This document shows positions 60,360 through 64,000 of a DNA stretch of 64,000 bases, piece after piece. The translations under genes and the position numbers were made by a program. The number at the start of each line of letters is the position of its first letter. Within the stretch, counting starts at the first letter, position 1. The notes under the pieces were generated by a model, which ran no database searches, was not told where the DNA came from, and saw only the letters and a program-made list of their open reading frames with translations. The stretch comes from Algoriphagus sp. (GTDB taxonomy: Bacteria > Bacteroidota > Bacteroidia > Cytophagales > Cyclobacteriaceae), in the NCBI RefSeq assembly GCF_024305035.1, contig NZ_JAMWZB010000016.1:1-64000 (forward strand), read 5' to 3'.

Positions 60360-63300
60360 CTATATTTCTAATTGTTTCTTTTTTGAGGCTGAGTTGGAGT
60401 TCTTTAGAGTACTAAATTCTTCCTGATAATTACCGAATCCAGCAAGATTGGCTTGGATTGCTTTTGCTAAATAGGTCACATTAGGCTCGATCATCATGCT
60501 GATATGGTTTCCCGGCGTCACTGCTATTTGTAATGTTGTAGTCATCACAGATGACCAACCTAGACACCTTGGTACTTCAGAAGTTTCCGATTCAGTTTCT
60601 TCAGCTTTAAAAAGAATAGTTTTCTGTTTCGTGCTTTTTGGCTGAAAACTCATCCGACTATTTATCCCGATGACTTGTGCCCATCTTTTGATTTCTTCTT
60701 GGGAAAAATTGGCAGGGACTAATCCTTTGGAAATTGCCCATTGATTAACTTTTTCAGTTCGATCTGACTGAGCTACCAAGTCAAGAATTTTTTTTAGCTC
60801 TGAAAGGTTAATCTCTGGATCATAATAGTCTGCAAGTCTTTGGAGAAGCAAAAGGAGATCGTTGATCTCTTGGTCATTGGAGTGAATAGAGAATCCTTCT
60901 CTTTGCTCAAAAATGGTGGGAGAATAGGAGTCAAATAATCCAAGGAATACCACTTTCTCGCCTTGCTTCCTCAATTGATTGGACATTTCCATGACCACCC
61001 AGCCCCCCATTGAATGTCCTCCCAGAAGGTAGGGGCCTGATGGCTGGATTTTTTTCATCAACTGAATATTGAATTCCGCCATTGCTTCAATCGAGGTTAG
61101 GGGTTCCTCTCCGGCTAATAGACCTACACTTTGGAAGCCATATACAGGCTGATCCTCTCCCAGAGCTTTGGCTAATTCGACTAAATAATAGCATTTACCT
61201 TCGATCCCTGGAGCGATGAACAATGGGGTTTTAATTCCTTTCGGTTGCAATGGAATCAAAGAGGATTCCGTTTGACTTTTATCAGTTTTCAAGTCATTTA
61301 AAAAATCTGATTGTGCCCTTACAGTAGTTCGTTTAAATACTTCATGGAGAGGCAATTTCTTTAGGAGGTGCTTTTGAATTTCTGCTATTAAGGAGACAGC
61401 TTTTAGGGAGTTGCCACCTAATGCGAAGAAATCATCTTCAATTCCAATTTCTTCTATCCTTAGTCCTAATGTCTTAGACCATAGTTCAACTATATCTTTT
61501 TCTTGTTTTGTTCTCGGAGCAATAAATTCAGTTCCTGTCAGGATACTTTCTCCAGGCTCAGGCAGGGCTTTTCGGTCAATTTTACCGGCAGGACTCAAGG
61601 GGAGGTTTTCCATGGCCACATATCGGGCTGGAATCATAAATTCGGGCAGGGTCTGGCCAAGGAAGCCTCTGAGTTCTTCCACGGTCTTCTCAGTTTCGGA
61701 GACATAATAGGCACAGAGGTATTTTTCACCCTGATGATCCTGCCGGACGGTCAAGGCCACCTCGAGGATACCCGGATATTCCAGAAGATTATCCTCAATC
61801 TCTCCGAGTTCGATCCGGAATCCCCGGATTTTGACTTGTTGATCGATTCTACCAAGGAATTCGACTTCTCCGGAAGGCAGCCAACGGGCGAGATCGCCGG
61901 ATCGGTAGATGCGTCGGGCCGGATTAAAAGGATCTGTTACAAACTTTTCAGCAGCCAGCTCCGGTCTATTGAGGTAGCCTCTTGCCACGCCGGCTCCGCC
62001 GATGTAAAGCTCCCCGGCCACTCCGATTGGAAGTTGGTTTCCTTCCGGATCCAGAATATGGCATTGGTAGTTTGGCAGAGGGTTTCCGATGGTGATTCGT
62101 TCTGCTTTAGGATCAACCTTGCTCAGGGTCGCACAGACGGTAATCTCAGTGGGACCGTAGGCATTGATGAGTGTTGTAGCAGAAGCCCACTTTTGTGCCG
62201 TAGTCAGCGGAAGTGCCTCTCCGGCACTGAATACCCTGTGAAGGCTTGGCAGCTGTGCAGGCTCCAGATGACTCAGTACCACCGGGGTGAGTACGGCTAG
62301 CGAGACTTGATGAGTGTTGATGATCCGGGTCAGCGAAGGCCCAGGAAGGAGTTCTTCTTTGGAGGCCATCACCAGTCCTGCCCCTGATGCGAGTGCGAGA
62401 AGGAGCTCAAAAACCGAAGCATCAAAGCTGGAGGAAGCAAACTGGAGGACTCGGTCAGAAGGGTTTACCCAGATGGAATGCTGCTGTGCGAAGGCCAGAT
62501 TGACCGCGTTTCGATGCTCCAGCATCACCCCTTTGGGTTTTCCGGTGGTACCCGAGGTATAAATGACATAAGCCAGATTGTCCGAATGGCAGGCTGGGTC
62601 AGGATTGGTCTGCGGATATCCTGCTAAACCCGTTTCCAATTCCTCGTTGCTGACCAGTTGAACTTGACTAGTTTGGCAGACTAGTTCCAACAGTGGAAGC
62701 AGGGAGTTCTGGGTAAGGATAAGTTCCAGACCGGAATCTTCAATCATGTAAGCCAGTCTGTCCCCCGGATAGGATGGATCCAGGGGCACATAGGCACCTC
62801 CGGACTTCCAAACGGCGAGTATGGAGATGATGAGTTCCGAAGAGCGTTCCAGGCAGATCCCTACTCTGCGCTCTGCGGCGATGCCGCAGGACCTGAGGTA
62901 GTGGGCGAGCCGGTTGGCTTGTTGGTTCAGGACCGAATAGCTCAGCTGCTGTTGCCCAAAGATCAGGGCAATGTGCTCGGGATATTCCAAGACCATGGCC
63001 TCGAAAAGCTCGTGAATAAGTGCGGTTTGTGGCACTTCAAGCACTTTGCTGTTCCAGCTTTGTATCTGCTCGGCTTCCTGATCGAGCAGGATCGAGCATC
63101 TTTCTATCGGTTCTTGAGGAACCTGGACCGCCTGATCGAGAACGTTCAAAAAGCGCTCCGCGAGCAGTCGCATACTTTCTCCGCTAAACAGTGCCTCAGC
63201 ATAGACCAGATCGAAGTTTATTTCCTCTTCCCGTTCAACACCACTTAGACTCAGATCAAATTTGGCCTGGGAGACTGACTCAGTTTCTTTCAACAGGAGC

Positions 63301-64000
63301 CTGCTGTCTCCCAGATGAAGGGTGTCTTCACTTTCCTTGAGCAGGGTGAACATCACCCGCACCGCCTGATCTGTGTGTCCTTTTGACCGGAGGTCGGCCA
63401 CGAGTTCCTCATAGGGATAGGCGTCATTTTCAAAAGCCGAAAGCAGAAGCTGCTTGGTACGATCCAAAAATGTGGTGAAGGGCAGAGAGCCTTCTACCTG
63501 ATTACGGATGGCCAAGGTATTGACAAACATGCCGATCATGTCCTGGGTCTCGGGAAGGTTTCTGCCCGATGAGGTAGTGCCGATGACTATTTCCTTGGTC
63601 TGGGCGTATTTGCTGATGAGTAGGGTGAATGCCGCATAGAGGAAAATGAACGGAGTGGTTCCCGATTCTTTGCACTGCTTTTTGATATTCCGGAAAAGTT
63701 CTCCTTCGAGTTTGAAGGAATGGGTTGCTCCGTGAGGATTGGGGATGGCAGTGCCATGAAAATCCAGCGGAAGCTCCAGAGCAGGGATTCCGTTTTCAAA
63801 CATGGATTGCCAGAACTCAGCCTGCTCGGCCTGCACCTGCCTTTGGGCACCTGACTGTTGCCAATAGGCATAATCAAGGAAAGAAAGCGCATCGGCAGAC
63901 AAAGATTTTCCCTGATAAGCATCACAAAGCGAACGGAAGAACGGCTCATAGGACATCCCGTCCATGATGAGGTGGTGGGTGTCGATGAGTAAAAACTGCT
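60360..64000 (-). CDS. non-ribosomal peptide synthetase, terminal module (partial)
   Basis: The 5' end is beyond the window; the frame runs to 64000. Order: end of a condensation domain (HHLIMDGMSYEP, the HHxxxDG active site at about 63960, and domain to about residue 280 of the visible part), adenylation domain (about 315-810: YTSGTTGKPKGVM, AYGPTEITVCA, NGKIDRK-like GKIDRKAL), carrier domain (LGGNSLKAVSL, phosphopantetheine Ser), and a thioesterase (about 940-1170, GGHSMGGWVVME). A terminal TE means this module releases the finished peptide. Reading the specificity pocket by the PheA positions gives D-A-F-V-F-A-A-V-C-K, close to aromatic-acid codes. The substrate prediction is an inference. 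Confidence 0.95.
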   Translation of the reverse strand, partial: QFLLIDTHHLIMDGMSYEPFFRSLCDAYQGKSLSADALSFLDYAYWQQSGAQRQVQAEQAEFWQSMFENGIPALELPLDFHGTAIPNPHGATHSFKLEGELFRNIKKQCKESGTTPFIFLYAAFTLLISKYAQTKEIVIGTTSSGRNLPETQDMIGMFVNTLAIRNQVEGSLPFTTFLDRTKQLLLSAFENDAYPYEELVADLRSKGHTDQAVRVMFTLLKESEDTLHLGDSRLLLKETESVSQAKFDLSLSGVEREEEINFDLVYAEALFSGESMRLLAERFLNVLDQAVQVPQEPIERCSILLDQEAEQIQSWNSKVLEVPQTALIHELFEAMVLEYPEHIALIFGQQQLSYSVLNQQANRLAHYLRSCGIAAERRVGICLERSSELIISILAVWKSGGAYVPLDPSYPGDRLAYMIEDSGLELILTQNSLLPLLELVCQTSQVQLVSNEELETGLAGYPQTNPDPACHSDNLAYVIYTSGTTGKPKGVMLEHRNAVNLAFAQQHSIWVNPSDRVLQFASSSFDASVFELLLALASGAGLVMASKEELLPGPSLTRIINTHQVSLAVLTPVVLSHLEPAQLPSLHRVFSAGEALPLTTAQKWASATTLINAYGPTEITVCATLSKVDPKAERITIGNPLPNYQCHILDPEGNQLPIGVAGELYIGGAGVARGYLNRPELAAEKFVTDPFNPARRIYRSGDLARWLPSGEVEFLGRIDQQVKIRGFRIELGEIEDNLLEYPGILEVALTVRQDHQGEKYLCAYYVSETEKTVEELRGFLGQTLPEFMIPARYVAMENLPLSPAGKIDRKALPEPGESILTGTEFIAPRTKQEKDIVELWSKTLGLRIEEIGIEDDFFALGGNSLKAVSLIAEIQKHLLKKLPLHEVFKRTTVRAQSDFLNDLKTDKSQTESSLIPLQPKGIKTPLFIAPGIEGKCYYLVELAKALGEDQPVYGFQSVGLLAGEEPLTSIEAMAEFNIQLMKKIQPSGPYLLGGHSMGGWVVMEMSNQLRKQGEKVVFLGLFDSYSPTIFEQREGFSIHSNDQEINDLLLLLQRLADYYDPEINLSELKKILDLVAQSDRTEKVNQWAISKGLVPANFSQEEIKRWAQVIGINSRMSFQPKSTKQKTILFKAEETESETSEVPRCLGWSSVMTTTLQIAVTPGNHISMMIEPNVTYLAKAIQANLAGFGNYQEEFSTLKNSNSASKKKQLEI

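Overview
The window looks like a chromosomal piece of a Bacteroidota bacterium, probably a marine or freshwater Cytophagales/Cyclobacteriaceae-type genome (Algoriphagus-like; this is inference, no 16S rRNA is present). Supporting signs are a MurF-alanine racemase fusion, a carboxypeptidase-regulatory/TonB outer-membrane receptor, TAnnTTTG-type -7 boxes, almost no Shine-Dalgarno sequences and many lipoprotein or Sec signal peptides.

Layout. (1) 1-2303: a CRISPR array of 30 full 37-bp repeats plus a degenerate first repeat and a truncated last one; no cas genes are inside the window. (2) 2391-4710: an ISL3-family insertion sequence with 45-bp inverted ends, a divergent HTH passenger gene and a transposase broken by an amber codon; then 770 bp with no recognisable gene. 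(3) 5481-20188: a cluster of exported proteins (propeller protein, HELGH protein, DUF418 protein, class C serine hydrolase, an esterase and four alpha/beta hydrolases) together with two tandem PAS-like/LuxR regulators and an AAC(3)-I-like acetyltransferase. Four near-identical 18-22 bp palindromes (core ATCCCTGAATTCAGGGAT) sit in front of these genes, and three of the four alpha/beta hydrolases have lost the nucleophile serine. (4) 20503-27452: ArsP-type permease, SulP transporter, oxidoreductase, a decayed pseudogene, DinB-like protein, beta-helix protein, Crp-like regulator. (5) 27685-31263: potassium locus (TrkH/KtrB, TrkA, voltage-gated-type channel). (6) 31468-42265: housekeeping genes (murF-alr, flippase-like, scpA, dxs, prmC, rsmB-like) with a parD/parE locus whose toxin is dead. 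(7) 42581-45871: HExxH lipoprotein followed by a three-member family of small exported proteins, the last a pseudogene. (8) 46929-55601: ileS, lspA, SNF2 helicase, PhoH/PIN. (9) 55804-64000 on the minus strand: the end of a non-ribosomal peptide locus (terminal NRPS module with thioesterase, TonB-type receptor, MATE exporter, Sfp-type phosphopantetheinyl transferase).

The most unusual signal is a family of six 87-91 nt elements (20189, 23385, three in tandem at 29488-29754, and 40127). Each begins ATGAAAT and ends exactly at the ATG of the next gene or next copy. They share hairpins with compensatory changes, and three of them carry an intact 30-codon upstream reading frame whose TGA overlaps the next ATG. 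They precede an exported hydrolase-like gene, sulP, trkA and an outer-membrane barrel gene. The second strong signal is the palindrome/LuxR/pseudo-hydrolase cluster. All functional statements come from reading the sequence; no database search was run.
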